Source: Novosphingobium huizhouense
GTDB lineage: Bacteria; Pseudomonadota; Alphaproteobacteria; Sphingomonadales; Sphingomonadaceae
Direction of reading: 5' to 3'
Length of the DNA: 64,000 bases
Assembly: GCF_020179475.1 (NCBI RefSeq)
Contig: NZ_JAILXZ010000001.1
Span: 1,178,001 to 1,242,000, forward strand
In this document: positions 48,278-58,019 of the stretch, in pieces
Numbering within the stretch: the stretch's first letter is position 1
Layout of the letters: every line of letters starts with the position of its first letter
Translations under genes and position numbers: made by a program
The notes under the pieces: model-generated
Databases searched by the model: none
Told to the model about the DNA's origin: nothing
Seen by the model: only the letters and a program-made list of their open reading frames with translations

Positions 48278-48916
48278 TCAGTACTCCTCGCCGTAGGCTT
48301 TCTGCTGCTCGTCCATCGGGCGGCCGTAGGTCGGATCCGGCGCGCCTGCCTTTTCGCGGTAGCGCGCGCTGACGTCCTCGGCCTGCTCGGCCGCGCGCTT
48401 GCGCATGCGCTGCGCCTCCGATGCCTGGTCCATCGCTTCGCGCCGCATTTCGGGCACGATGTCGAACGCCGCCTTCATCAGCGCGGGATTGATCGCATCG
48501 TAGTTGAACATGCGGTCGGCCATCGACGAGGCGACCTGTTCGTCGGCGACGGCGCGGTAGACATCGGTGATCGAGGTCTTTTCGGCGAGCCCCTTGGCGA
48601 TGCGGTCGTGATAGAGACCCATCGGTGCGATGACTTCGGTGGTGATCCGGCTGCCGTCGGATTCGGGCGCGATATTGGCGGCAAGGCGCAGAAGTTCGTT
48701 GTCCTCGTCGTCGGTCACCGCCCAGACGACCTTGTCGTTCGAAGCCGAGACCAGCTTGGTTTCGGCCGCATTGCCGCCGAACATGACCAGCGGCAGCTCG
48801 TGCTTGACCAGCCGCTTGTGCGCCTCGTTCGGGGTGACCGGATAGTGCATGCCCTTGCCGCAGGCGGCGAGCGCGAGCGCGGCGAGCACGACGAGCGGAA
48901 GGCGGCGCGCGATCAT
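48278..48916 (-). CDS. Lipoprotein of unknown function
   Basis: A 212-residue protein with a lipoprotein signal: MIARRLPLVVLAALALAAC, lipobox LAAC near residue 19. The mature part is charged and helical, with a C-terminal coiled-coil-like stretch rich in Glu, Arg and Ala. Modified by Lgt (gene at 21421) and probably outer-membrane or periplasmic. No known domain recognised. Convergent with pheT (18-bp gap). Confidence 0.8.
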   Translation of the reverse strand: MIARRLPLVVLAALALAACGKGMHYPVTPNEAHKRLVKHELPLVMFGGNAAETKLVSASNDKVVWAVTDDEDNELLRLAANIAPESDGSRITTEVIAPMGLYHDRIAKGLAEKTSITDVYRAVADEQVASSMADRMFNYDAINPALMKAAFDIVPEMRREAMDQASEAQRMRKRAAEQAEDVSARYREKAGAPDPTYGRPMDEQQKAYGEEY

Positions 48917-49055
48917 CGCAGTTGCTCCGGCCGCTGTTGCAATGCAACACGCACGGGCGCGGGCAGTATCGAGCAGGCGTGCATCGGTTGATTCCCCGGT
49001 CAAGAACAACTGGGATTGTACGAGTCGACCGCCAATTATTCGTTAAGGAAACGCC

Positions 49056-49952
49056 ATGATCGCGATGGAAGACGACGAATTGGTGCGAATCGAAAGCGCC
49101 GCTCTGCAAGTCGCCATTCATCCGCTTGGCGCGGAACTGTGGTCGTTACGTGACCATGAAGGTTACGAATACATGACAGATGCCGATCCGGCATTCTGGA
49201 CGGGCCATGCGCCGCTGCTGTTCCCGGTGGTCGGCGCGCTTGCCGGAGACCGGCTGCGGCTCGATGGGCGGGACTACACCTTGCCCAAGCACGGCTTTGC
49301 CCGCCGCAGCCATTTCGCGCCGGTCGAGACGGGCCCGGCGCACGCGCGCTTCCGGCTGACCGATTCACCCGAGACGCGCGCGTCCTACCCGTTCGGCTTC
49401 GTGCTCGAGATGGCCTATTCGGTCGAGGACCTGACGCTGGTGATGGAAGCGAGCGTGTTCAATCCGAACGGCCGGGCGCTGCCGTTCAGCTTCGGCTTCC
49501 ACCCCGCGTTTGCCTGGCCGCTGCCGGGCGGGGCGGACAAGGCCGCGCACAAGCTGGTGTTCGAGCGCGACGAGCCGCAGGACGTGCGGCGGATCAGCAA
49601 GGGCGCGGGGCTGCTCTTGCCCGAGGGCGAGGCGACGCCGGTCGTGGGCCGCGAACTGGCGCTGCGGTCTGAACTGTTCGAAGCCGACGCGGTGATCTGG
49701 ACCGGGCTTGCCAGCCGCAAGGTTTCGTATGGCGCGGACGGCGGCGCGTGGCTCGACGTGGCTTTTCCTGACATGCACATGTTCGGGCTGTGGCAGGTGC
49801 CGGGGGCGCATTACATCTGTCTCGAGCCTTGGGCCGGGGTGGCCGATCCTGTCGGTTTTACCGGCGACTTCCGCGACAAGCCGGGCGTGGTCTTGCTGCC
49901 GCCGGGCGAGACGGCGCGGTTCCAATTGGCGGTGGCGGTACGGCGAGCGTGA
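49056..49952 (+). CDS. Aldose 1-epimerase-family protein
   Basis: A 298-residue galactose-mutarotase-fold protein (LGAELWSLRDHEGYEYMTDAD, PVVGALAGD, LPKHGFARRSHF, SFGFHPAFAWPL). The sequence fits the LacX/YeaD-like aldose epimerase group acting on sugars or sugar phosphates. AAGGAA precedes the ATG. Its stop overlaps the next gene (GTGA). Confidence 0.88.
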   Translation: MIAMEDDELVRIESAALQVAIHPLGAELWSLRDHEGYEYMTDADPAFWTGHAPLLFPVVGALAGDRLRLDGRDYTLPKHGFARRSHFAPVETGPAHARFRLTDSPETRASYPFGFVLEMAYSVEDLTLVMEASVFNPNGRALPFSFGFHPAFAWPLPGGADKAAHKLVFERDEPQDVRRISKGAGLLLPEGEATPVVGRELALRSELFEADAVIWTGLASRKVSYGADGGAWLDVAFPDMHMFGLWQVPGAHYICLEPWAGVADPVGFTGDFRDKPGVVLLPPGETARFQLAVAVRRA

Positions 49953-50239
49953 AGCGGATGGCGGTGATGATCGCGCTGGTCGGCGCGCTGGTGCTGTTCG
50001 CACTGACCGTTGGCGAACGCGAGCGCAAGGCCGAGATGCGCAACGTGCTGTTCGCGAACGCCGCGCTGGCGCCGCGCGCTTTGCGCGCCTGCCTTGCACC
50101 GGGCCTTGCAGCGAAGGATCTGCAGGTGGTCGTCGCGCCGCACGGCAAGGGCGCGCGGCTCGAACTGTCGAGCCGCGGGGGCCGCCCGCTCGACAAGGTC
50201 GAAGCCGAAGCGCTGCGCCGCTGCCTCGCCGCGGGGTGA
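49949..50239 (+). CDS. Small membrane-anchored protein of unknown function
   Basis: 96 residues. The GTG overlaps the epimerase stop, fixing the start. One hydrophobic span (about 4-19), then a charged domain with two cysteines near residues 46 and 92 that could form a periplasmic disulfide. No family recognised; translational coupling to the epimerase argues it is real. Confidence 0.68.
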   Translation: MKRMAVMIALVGALVLFALTVGERERKAEMRNVLFANAALAPRALRACLAPGLAAKDLQVVVAPHGKGARLELSSRGGRPLDKVEAEALRRCLAAG

Positions 50240-50320
50240 AGCCTGCCCATTGGGACAGGGTCCTCGCCGCCGCCGCGCCGAGCGCCTAGCTTGATCGCGA
50301 GGCAGGAGCCGGGGGATGCG

Positions 50321-50722
50321 ATGGAAATGAGCAGCAATGTCTTCGTCGCACCCGGCGTGCTGCGGATCGCCTATGCCGCGAACATCGCGATCCTCGTGCC
50401 GGTGTGCCTCGGCATGCTGTCGCGCAATGCCGCCGCCTCCGTGTTCCAGGGCGCGGTGGACGAGAGCGAGGGCTTGCGGCTGCTGGTGTTCAGCCTGTGG
50501 GCGGCGATCCTTGTCTCCTCGGCGGCGGGGCTGCTGGCGCCCGCCTTCTTCGCGCCGCTGCTGCTGGTGCAGGTGGTCTACAAGGCGCTGTGGCTCGCCC
50601 TGTTCGTCTGGCCGGCCTGGCGCGCGGGGCAGGCGGTGCCCTGGGGCGTCGCGAGCGTGTTCGCCGGCATCGTCGCGACATGGCCGGTTTTGCTGGCGCT
50701 CGCGATGCGTGGCCTTAGGTGA
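50321..50722 (+). CDS. Four-span membrane protein of unknown function
   Basis: About 133 residues with four predicted hydrophobic segments (IAYAANIAILVPVCLGML; LLVFSLWAAILVSSAAGLLA; LLLVQVVYKALWLALFVWPA; VASVFAGIVATWPVLLALAM). Start at 50321 or 50327. It lies between the small anchored protein and prfC, same strand. No function can be assigned. Confidence 0.72.
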   Translation: MEMSSNVFVAPGVLRIAYAANIAILVPVCLGMLSRNAAASVFQGAVDESEGLRLLVFSLWAAILVSSAAGLLAPAFFAPLLLVQVVYKALWLALFVWPAWRAGQAVPWGVASVFAGIVATWPVLLALAMRGLR

Positions 50723-50755
50723 CAGCGGGGCGGCGCTCGGCTAGGGGCGCTCCCC

Positions 50756-52285
50756 ATGTCCAATCGCCGCACCTTCGCCATCATTTCGCACCCTGACGCG
50801 GGCAAGACCACGCTGACCGAAAAGCTGCTGCTACAGGGCGGCGCGATCCATCTGGCGGGCGAGGTGAAGGCGCGCGGGGCGGCGCGGCGGGCGCGCTCGG
50901 ACTGGATGAAGATCGAGCAGCAGCGCGGCATCTCCGTTACCAGCTCGGTAATGACCTTCCAGAAGGACGGCGTCGTCTTCAACCTGCTCGACACGCCGGG
51001 CCACGAGGACTTTTCCGAAGACACCTACCGCACGCTGACCGCGGTCGATTCCGCGATCATGGTGATCGACGCGGCCAAGGGCATCGAGCCGCAGACGCGC
51101 AAGCTGTTCGAGGTCTGCCGGATGCGGTCGGTGCCGATCATCACCTTCGTCAACAAGGTCGACCGTGAGGGGCGCAGCGTGTTCGAGACGCTGGATGAAG
51201 TGGCCGATGCGCTGGCGCTCGACGTCGTGCCGATGTCCTGGCCGATCGGCATGGGCGGCATCTTCGAAGGCGTGCTCGACTTCGCCAGCGACACGATCGC
51301 GCGGCCCGAGGGGGACAGCCGCGAGTTCCTGGGGCGCCGCGACGCCAAGGGCGAAGGCGCGCCGATCCCCGACGAGGTGGCCGAGGAGATCGAGCTGGCG
51401 CAGGCGGGCTACCCCGAATTCGACCTCGAAGCCTATCGCCACGGCGACATGACCCCGGTCTACTTCGGCTCGGCGCTCAAGAACTTCGGCGTGGCCGAGC
51501 TGATCGACGCGATCGCCCGCTTCGCCCCGCCGCCGCGCCCGCAAAGCTCGGAGCAGGGCACGGTCCTGCCCGAGCGCAGCGACGTGACCGGCTTCATCTT
51601 CAAGGTGCAGGCCAACATGGACCCGCAGCACCGCGACCGCATCGCGTTCATGCGCATGGTCTCGGGCACGTTCAAGCGGGGCATGAAGCTGACGCCGTCG
51701 GGCCTCGGCAAGCCGATCGCGGTGCATTCGCCGATCCTGTTCTTCGCGCAGGACCGCGAGATCGCCGACACCGCCGAGGCGGGCGACATCATCGGCATTC
51801 CCAACCACGGCACGCTGCGGGTGGGCGATACGCTCAGCGAAAAGAACGACGTGCGCTTTACGGGGTTGCCCAACTTCGCGCCCGAAATCCTCCGCCGCGT
51901 GGCCTTGAAGGACCCGACCAAGACCAAGCAGCTGCGCAAGGCGCTCGACGACTTGTCCGAAGAGGGCGTGATCCAGGTGTTCTACCCCGAGATCGGCAGC
52001 CAGTGGATCGTCGGCGTGGTCGGCCAGCTTCAGCTCGACGTGCTGATCAGCCGGCTCGAGGCCGAATACAAGGTCGAGGCGGTGCTCGAGGCTTCGCCGT
52101 TCGATACCGCCCGCTGGCTCAAGGGCAGCGATGCGGCGCTCAAGGCCTTTGCCGACTTCAACCTGTCGAACCTTGCCAAGGACCGCGACGGCGATCCGGT
52201 GTTCATGGCGCGCTCGGCCTGGGACGTCGGCTACCAGCAGGAGCGAAATCCCGAGCTTACCTTTTCCGCGACCAAGGAAAGGTAG
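50756..52285 (+). CDS. prfC: Peptide chain release factor 3
   Basis: A 509-residue translational GTPase. G-domain motifs: HPDAGKTTL, the switch II DTPGHEDFSEDTYR and NKVDRE. It removes RF1/RF2 from ribosomes after release. Slightly shorter than the E. coli protein but complete. Confidence 0.95.
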   Translation: MSNRRTFAIISHPDAGKTTLTEKLLLQGGAIHLAGEVKARGAARRARSDWMKIEQQRGISVTSSVMTFQKDGVVFNLLDTPGHEDFSEDTYRTLTAVDSAIMVIDAAKGIEPQTRKLFEVCRMRSVPIITFVNKVDREGRSVFETLDEVADALALDVVPMSWPIGMGGIFEGVLDFASDTIARPEGDSREFLGRRDAKGEGAPIPDEVAEEIELAQAGYPEFDLEAYRHGDMTPVYFGSALKNFGVAELIDAIARFAPPPRPQSSEQGTVLPERSDVTGFIFKVQANMDPQHRDRIAFMRMVSGTFKRGMKLTPSGLGKPIAVHSPILFFAQDREIADTAEAGDIIGIPNHGTLRVGDTLSEKNDVRFTGLPNFAPEILRRVALKDPTKTKQLRKALDDLSEEGVIQVFYPEIGSQWIVGVVGQLQLDVLISRLEAEYKVEAVLEASPFDTARWLKGSDAALKAFADFNLSNLAKDRDGDPVFMARSAWDVGYQQERNPELTFSATKER

Positions 52286-52332
52286 TCCTGCGGGGGTTGC
52301 GCCGCCCGGTCGCGCGTTGCAGGTAGCGCTGC

Positions 52333-53205
52333 ATGAATCTGCTTGGTCCGACTTCGAACACCTTCATCTCGCAACGCCTGCGGCTGCACTACGTCGACTG
52401 GGGCAACACCGACAAGCCGCCGCTGCTGCTGGTGCACGGCGGGCGCGACCATTGCCGGAGCTGGGACTGGACCGCCGAGGCGCTGCGCGAGGACTGGCAC
52501 GTGATCGCCATGGACCACCGCGGCCACGGCGACAGCGAATGGACCTCGGACGGCAACTACCGGACGATGGACCTGGTCTACGACGTCGCCCAGCTGATCC
52601 ACCAGCTCGACCTCGCGCCGGTGACGATCGTTTCGCATTCGTGGGGCGGCAACACGTCCTTGCGCTATGCCGGGCTGTTCCCCGAGAACGTGCGCAAGAT
52701 CGTCGCGATCGAGGGCATCCACCCGACGCCCGAGCGCGAGGCGCTGATGAAGAACGTGCCCTTCGCGCGCCGGGTCCGCGAGTTCATCGGCGAGAAGCGC
52801 AAGGCCGCCGGGCGCCTGCCGCGCCGCTATCCGAGCCTCGAGGACGCCTACGCGCGCATGAAGAGCGAGAACCCGTACCTGACCGACGCGCAGGCGCGGC
52901 ATCTGACGATCCACGGGATCAACCGCAACGAGGACGGAACGTTCAGCTGGAAGTTCGACCCGCACCTGAATGTCGATGCCGCGCCCTACGACATCAGCCT
53001 CGACCAGCTGCACGGGCTGTGGAATTCGATCACGTGCCCGACGCTGCTGCTCAACGGCGCGGATTCGACCGCGGGCAATCCCGAGCGCGACGGGCGCATC
53101 CAGTATTTCCGCAACGCCACGGTGGTCGAATTCGAGAACGCCGGCCACTGGCTGCACCACGACCAGTTCGACCGCTTCGTGAAGACGCTCAAGGACTTCC
53201 TCTGA
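52333..53205 (+). CDS. Alpha/beta-hydrolase fold protein
   Basis: A 290-residue hydrolase. Oxyanion segment LLLVHGGRDHCRSWDW, nucleophile elbow SHSWGG, and the late His in NAGHWLHHDQ. Similar to epoxide hydrolase/esterase-like proteins, but the Ser nucleophile suggests an esterase or lipase-type reaction. 47 bp after prfC. Confidence 0.88.
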   Translation: MNLLGPTSNTFISQRLRLHYVDWGNTDKPPLLLVHGGRDHCRSWDWTAEALREDWHVIAMDHRGHGDSEWTSDGNYRTMDLVYDVAQLIHQLDLAPVTIVSHSWGGNTSLRYAGLFPENVRKIVAIEGIHPTPEREALMKNVPFARRVREFIGEKRKAAGRLPRRYPSLEDAYARMKSENPYLTDAQARHLTIHGINRNEDGTFSWKFDPHLNVDAAPYDISLDQLHGLWNSITCPTLLLNGADSTAGNPERDGRIQYFRNATVVEFENAGHWLHHDQFDRFVKTLKDFL

Positions 53206-53254
53206 CGCCGCGGGCGCCGCGGAACCGGTGCACGGGCGCGCGGATTGTCCCCCG

Positions 53255-53962
53255 GTGCGCCTGACCTTCGCCAGCTACAACATCCACAAGGGCGTCGGCC
53301 TCGACCGGCGCCGCGACCCCGATCGCATCCTGTCGGTGTTGCGCGAGATCGACGCCGACGTGATCGCGCTGCAGGAAGCCGACCGCCGCTTCGGCGCGCG
53401 CGAAGCGGTGATCCCGCGCGCCAGCCTCGATGATCATAGCCCGTGGATGCCGGTGGCGCCGGGGATGCGCCCGGGGAGCCTGGGCTGGCACGGCAACGTG
53501 CTGCTGGTGCGGCGCGGGATCGAAGTGCGCGACGTTTGCGCGGTCGCGCTGCCGACGCTCGAGCCGCGTGGCGCGGTCTGCGCCGAACTGGCGGTCGAAG
53601 GCCGCATCTTCCGCGTGGTCGGCATGCACCTCGACCTGTCGGGCCTGCGCCGCCGCCAGCAGGTGCGCGCGGTCTGCGACCACCTTGCGGCGCGCGCTGC
53701 GCCAGCGCCGGCGGTGCTGATGGGCGATCTCAACGAATGGGCGCTGCGCGGCGGCGCGCTTGCGGCGTTCGCGCCGAACCTTAGCGTGCTCGCGCCCGGC
53801 CGCAGCTTCCCCGCGCGGCGCCCGCTCGCCCAGCTCGACCGCATCGTCGTCAGCCGCGAGTGGCAGGTGGAGGCGGCGGCCGTCCACCACAGCCCGCAGG
53901 CGGCGATCGCCTCGGACCACCTGCCGGTCTTCGCGCGGCTGTCGCTCCAAATGGTTGCCTAA
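53255..53962 (+). CDS. Endonuclease/exonuclease/phosphatase-family protein
   Basis: About 235 residues. Motifs: ASYNIHKGVG, IALQEADRRFG (metal-binding Glu), MGDLNEWALRGG and SDHLPVFARL (catalytic Asp-His). It cleaves a phosphoester; substrates in this superfamily range from DNA to phospholipids. GTG at 53255 matches family starts; a GTG nine codons earlier is possible. Confidence 0.86.
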   Translation: MRLTFASYNIHKGVGLDRRRDPDRILSVLREIDADVIALQEADRRFGAREAVIPRASLDDHSPWMPVAPGMRPGSLGWHGNVLLVRRGIEVRDVCAVALPTLEPRGAVCAELAVEGRIFRVVGMHLDLSGLRRRQQVRAVCDHLAARAAPAPAVLMGDLNEWALRGGALAAFAPNLSVLAPGRSFPARRPLAQLDRIVVSREWQVEAAAVHHSPQAAIASDHLPVFARLSLQMVA

Positions 53963-54065
53963 AAATTAGGCACGTTCGCTGCGATGCACAAGAATCGGGC
54001 GCAATCTAACCCGTTTCGGACGCGTTCGTTCCGGCCTGCGTAGGTTTTCTAGGCATTTTACCGTT

Positions 54066-54081
54066 TGGCACGCCCATTGCT
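54066..54081 (+). promoter_or_regulatory. Sigma-54 promoter of glnK-amtB
   Basis: TGGCACG-CCCA-TTGCT is a full match to the -24/-12 consensus, 54 bp before the glnK ATG. An imperfect TGCAC...GGCGCA dyad around 53985-54003 may be an NtrC site. The region 53963-54135 otherwise holds no gene. Confidence 0.85.
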
Positions 54082-54135
54082 TTACCTTTCCTGCCGGCGG
54101 GTCGCCCGGCGGGAAGGCCGTGAAAGGGGGCATGA

Positions 54136-54474
54136 ATGAAATTCATCATCGCCATCATCAAGCCGTTCAAGCTCGACGAGGTGCGTGAAGCGCTGTCCGG
54201 GCTGGGCGTTGCCGGGATGACGGTGTCGGAAGTGAAGGGTTTTGGCCGTCAGAAAGGCCAGACCGAGATCTACCGCGGCGCCGAATATTCGACCAACATG
54301 CTGCCCAAGGTGAAGATCGAGATCGCCGCCAGCGATGCGCTGGCGCCGCAGATCATCGAGACGATCCAGCAGATCGCGAGCACCGAAGCGATCGGCGACG
54401 GCAAGATCTTCGTGCTCGACCTCGCCTCCGCCACGCGCATCCGCACCGGCGAGACCGGCGACACGGCTCTCTGA
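54136..54474 (+). CDS. glnK: PII nitrogen signalling protein, GlnK type
   Basis: A 112-residue trimeric PII protein. The uridylylation site Tyr51 is in EIYRGAEY. The C-terminal signature GKIFVLDLASATRIRTGE is intact. It senses 2-oxoglutarate, ATP/ADP and, through GlnD (24237), glutamine, and it plugs AmtB when ammonium is plentiful. Linkage to amtB supports GlnK rather than GlnB. Driven by a sigma-54 promoter. Confidence 0.96.
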   Translation: MKFIIAIIKPFKLDEVREALSGLGVAGMTVSEVKGFGRQKGQTEIYRGAEYSTNMLPKVKIEIAASDALAPQIIETIQQIASTEAIGDGKIFVLDLASATRIRTGETGDTAL

Positions 54475-54497
54475 CTTCCGACATGAGGGGTAACCAT

Positions 54498-55910
54498 ATG
54501 ATCCGCAAGATGATCAGTGGCGTAGCGGGGCTGGGGCTGACGCTCGGCGCCGCGTCCGCCGCGTTTGCACAGGCCGGGCCGATCAAGGCGCCGACCGCCG
54601 AACAGATGGCCACGATGGTCAACAAGGGCGACACCACCTGGATGTTGCTGTCCTCGACGCTCGTCCTGCTGATGAGCATTCCCGCGCTGGCGCTGTTCTA
54701 CGGCGGCCTGGTGCGCACCAAGAACATGCTTTCGGTGCTGATGCAGGTCTTCATGATCGTGTCGGTCGCCGCGCTGGTGTGGTGCTGCTGGGGCTATTCG
54801 ATGGCCTTCACCGGCGGTTCGCCCTACTTCGGCGGGTTCTCGAAGGCGTTCCTGATGGGCGTGTCGGCCTCGACCTACGCCGCGACGTTCTCGAACAACG
54901 TCTACATCCCCGAATACGCCTACGTCATCTTCCAGATGACCTTCGCGTGCATCACGCCGGCGCTGATCGTGGGCGCCTTTGCCGAGCGCGTGAAGTTCAC
55001 CCCGCTGATGATCTTCACCGTGCTGTGGCTGACGCTGGTCTATTTCCCGATGGCGCACATGGTGTGGTACTTCGCCGGCCCCGACTTCCTGTCGGACAAC
55101 ACTGCCGATGCCGGCCTGCTCTATGGCTGGGGCGCGCTGGACTTCGCCGGCGGCACCGTCGTGCACATCAACGCCGGCATCGCCGGCCTGGTCGGCTGCC
55201 TGATCATCGGCCCCCGCATCGGCCACGGCAAGGAAGCCACGCCGCCGCACTCGCTGACCATGACCATGATCGGCGCCTCGCTGCTGTGGGTGGGCTGGTT
55301 CGGCTTCAACGCCGGTTCCAACCTTGAAGCCAACGGCCTGGCCGCGCTCGCCTTCATCAACACCTTCGTCGCCACCGCCGCCGCGGCCGTCTCCTGGTCG
55401 ATCGTCGAGCAGATCAAGCACGGGAAGCCGTCGATGCTCGGCGCTGCCTCGGGCGCCGTCGCCGGCCTCGTCGCGATCACCCCGGCTTCGGGCTTCGCCG
55501 CGCCGATGACCTCGATCGTGCTCGGCCTCGTGGTTTCGCCGATCTGCTTCGTGTTCGTCTCGACCGTGAAGAACGCGCTCAAGTACGACGACACGCTCGA
55601 CGTGTTCGGCGTTCACTGCATCGGCGGCATCGTCGGCGCGATCGGCACCGCGATCGTCGCGGATCCGTCGCTCGGCGGCCAAGGCTGGGTCGACTACACC
55701 GTGTTCCCGGCCAAGGCCGGCGCCTACGACATGGCCGCGCAGCTGGTCACCCAGATCAAGGCGGTCGTCCTGACGCTGGTGCTCTCGGGCGGCGTCTCCG
55801 CGATCCTCTTCTTCGTCCTCGACAAGACCATCGGTCTGCGTCCGACCGAGGAAGCCGAGCGCGAGGGCCTCGACATCACCGAGCATGGCGAGCGCGCCTA
55901 CAACTACTGA
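54498..55910 (+). CDS. amtB: Ammonium transporter
   Basis: A 470-residue Amt protein. Signal peptide to about residue 27, then eleven spans (FYGGLVRTKNMLSVLMQ; DFAGGTVVHINAGIAGLVG; FGVHCIGGIVGAIGTA with the pore histidine). It moves ammonium and is controlled by GlnK. The start has GAGGGG upstream. 23 bp after glnK and followed by a terminator. Confidence 0.96.
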   Translation: MIRKMISGVAGLGLTLGAASAAFAQAGPIKAPTAEQMATMVNKGDTTWMLLSSTLVLLMSIPALALFYGGLVRTKNMLSVLMQVFMIVSVAALVWCCWGYSMAFTGGSPYFGGFSKAFLMGVSASTYAATFSNNVYIPEYAYVIFQMTFACITPALIVGAFAERVKFTPLMIFTVLWLTLVYFPMAHMVWYFAGPDFLSDNTADAGLLYGWGALDFAGGTVVHINAGIAGLVGCLIIGPRIGHGKEATPPHSLTMTMIGASLLWVGWFGFNAGSNLEANGLAALAFINTFVATAAAAVSWSIVEQIKHGKPSMLGAASGAVAGLVAITPASGFAAPMTSIVLGLVVSPICFVFVSTVKNALKYDDTLDVFGVHCIGGIVGAIGTAIVADPSLGGQGWVDYTVFPAKAGAYDMAAQLVTQIKAVVLTLVLSGGVSAILFFVLDKTIGLRPTEEAEREGLDITEHGERAYNY

Positions 55911-56001
55911 GTTCTGAAGAGCTTGGCGGGGCCGGGGGTCAGATCCTCTCCCTCTCGTCCACCGGACCCGCCAGACGATGTTCCTCCTGCGAACAGACTA
56001 A

Positions 56002-56035
56002 GGCCGGAAGCGCTAGCCCGCTTCCGGCCCTTTTT
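56002..56035 (+). terminator. Rho-independent terminator after amtB
   Basis: GGCCGGAAGCG (56002-56012), CTAGCC loop, CGCTTCCGGCC (56019-56029), then CTTTTT. It lies 91 bp past the amtB stop. Confidence 0.9.
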
Positions 56036-56104
56036 CGTGCGACTCCGCACGAAAGCGCCCTTCCGGACCTTTCGCGGGGGCGGCAAAACCGGCACTGTGG
56101 CGCG

Positions 56105-56821
56105 GTGCGAATCGAACGGACCTTTCCGCGCGCGGCGGTCCTCGCGGGTCTTGCCGCAAGTCTCGTGCTTGCCCCCGCCAGCGCGGGCGCGCGCAAGGCT
56201 GCCGAGACGCCGGTGGTGGTGGCGGAGGAGCTGCCGGTCGAACTGACCGGGAGCTACAAGCTCGACGCCGGCCCCGACGTCAGCGGCTCGCTCAGCATCA
56301 CGCGCGACCATCGCTTTGCCTATCGCATGGTGGCCGGCGCGCTCTCCGAGGAAGCGGCGGGAACCTGGGAGTTCATCGGCGCGCGCACCTGCCTCACCAC
56401 CGTTCCCGCCCCCCAGCCGCCGGCCTGGCGGGCGATGCCGGTGGCGAGCGGGCCAACGGTGCGCGTCGTCCTGCCCGACGGGACCGGTCTCGCCGGGATC
56501 GGGGTGCGCGTGGGCCTCGGCATCCCCGTGGGCGAGAGCGCGGGCGCGGGCGTGCTCGCGGGCGGCTACACGCTCGACGACGGCTGGGTGCTGCCTGCCG
56601 AGGAAAAGCGCGCGCCGCGCTGGGTCGAGCTGTTCGACCCGGTCCACGACCTCGCCAGCCCGCGCTTCCCGTTCGACGGCTCGCGGCGGCTGCTGATCAC
56701 GCTGGTGCCCAACGATATGGGCAAGGCGAAGTTCGACAAGACCTGCCTCGACCTCGACGGCGGCGCGCTGGTGCTGCGCCGTCCCGAAGGCGAGATGAAA
56801 TTCTATCGCTTCGATCGCTGA
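56105..56821 (+). CDS. Secreted protein of unknown function
   Basis: A 238-residue protein from a GTG start. Signal peptide to about residue 28 ([10 protein letters not shown]). The mature part begins with a lipocalin-like strand pattern ([20 protein letters not shown], then [20 protein letters not shown]) and ends with [11 protein letters not shown]. Two cysteines (about 97 and 218). Probably periplasmic. No family named. Confidence 0.78.
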   Translation: MRIERTFPRAAVLAGLAASLVLAPASAGARKAAETPVVVAEELPVELTGSYKLDAGPDVSGSLSITRDHRFAYRMVAGALSEEAAGTWEFIGARTCLTTVPAPQPPAWRAMPVASGPTVRVVLPDGTGLAGIGVRVGLGIPVGESAGAGVLAGGYTLDDGWVLPAEEKRAPRWVELFDPVHDLASPRFPFDGSRRLLITLVPNDMGKAKFDKTCLDLDGGALVLRRPEGEMKFYRFDR

Positions 56822-56870
56822 TTGCGCCTGTTCCCTTGATCGCGCAGGGCCGCTAAGGCGCGCAGCCGAG

Positions 56871-58019
56871 ATGGCAGATCAGCAAGACCCCACCGCCGGC
56901 CTCCCCGGCGCCGCCCCCGTTGCGCAAGCCCCGCGTCCCAAGGACTGGATCCTGGGCATCCACGCCTATGTCCCCGGCAAGTCGGCGGGCAAGGACGGGC
57001 GGCCGCTGGTCAAGCTCTCGGCCAACGAGAACCCGCTCGGCACCAGCGCGCAGGCGCTGGCCGCCCGCGCCGCACCGCTGGCGCCTTCGCTCTATCCGGA
57101 TCCCGACAGCAAGGACCTGCGCGCCGCGCTGGGGCGGCTGCACGGCATTGCGCCCGAACGCATCGTCATGGGCACCGGCTCGGACGAATTGCTGAACCTT
57201 GCGGCGCAGGCCTTTGCCGGCGTGGGCGACGAAGTGCTCTACGTGCGCTACGGCTTTGCCGTCTACGACATTGCCGCGCGGCGCTGCGGCGCGACTCCGG
57301 TTGTCGCGCCCGACCGCGACTACGGCACCGACGTCGACGCGCTGCTGGCCTGCCTGACCGAGCGCACGCGGGTGGTGTTCCTCGCCAACCCCAACAATCC
57401 CACCGGCAGCTATATCGGCCGCAGCGAGGTGGCGCGGCTCCACGCCGGCCTGCGCCCCGACATCCTGCTGGTGCTCGACCAGGCTTATGCCGAGTACGTC
57501 GCGCCCGAGGACGGCGACGGCGCGCTCGAGCTTGCCGCGGCGCACGCCAACGTGCTGGTCACGCGCACCTTCTCGAAGATCTACGGCCTCGCCGGCGAGC
57601 GCATCGGCTGGGCGACCGGCGCGCCGGCGCTGGTCGACATGCTCAACCGCATCCGCGGGCCGTTCAACGTGACCTCGAGCGGCCAGGCGGCCGGGCTGGC
57701 GGCGGTCGCCGACCAGGCCTTCGTCGAGGCGAGCAGGGTCCACAATGCGAGCGAGCGCGCGCGCTTCGTGGCCGCGCTCGAGGCGATGGGCAACCACGGC
57801 CTGCGCCCGCTGCCGAGCGAGGCGAACTTCGTGCTGATCGAGTTTTCGGGCAAGCTGACCGCCGAGGCCGCCTACGAAGGGCTGATGGAGCACGGTTACA
57901 TCACCCGCTGGCTGCCGGGGCAAGGCCTGCCCCAGTGCCTGCGCGTGACGATCGGCACGTCCGAACAGATGGACGCGATCCTCGCCGCGCTGCGCGCCCT
58001 GGCCGAGGCGGCGCAGTGA
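56871..58019 (+). CDS. hisC: Histidinol-phosphate/aromatic aminotransferase
   Basis: A 382-residue PLP enzyme of fold type I. It has [23 protein letters not shown], and the PLP lysine in [15 protein letters not shown]. Its overlap with the tyrC stop/start (GTGA, 58016-58019) suggests it mainly serves as an aromatic-amino-acid aminotransferase, though histidinol-phosphate activity is typical of the family. Confidence 0.93.
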   Translation: MADQQDPTAGLPGAAPVAQAPRPKDWILGIHAYVPGKSAGKDGRPLVKLSANENPLGTSAQALAARAAPLAPSLYPDPDSKDLRAALGRLHGIAPERIVMGTGSDELLNLAAQAFAGVGDEVLYVRYGFAVYDIAARRCGATPVVAPDRDYGTDVDALLACLTERTRVVFLANPNNPTGSYIGRSEVARLHAGLRPDILLVLDQAYAEYVAPEDGDGALELAAAHANVLVTRTFSKIYGLAGERIGWATGAPALVDMLNRIRGPFNVTSSGQAAGLAAVADQAFVEASRVHNASERARFVAALEAMGNHGLRPLPSEANFVLIEFSGKLTAEAAYEGLMEHGYITRWLPGQGLPQCLRVTIGTSEQMDAILAALRALAEAAQ

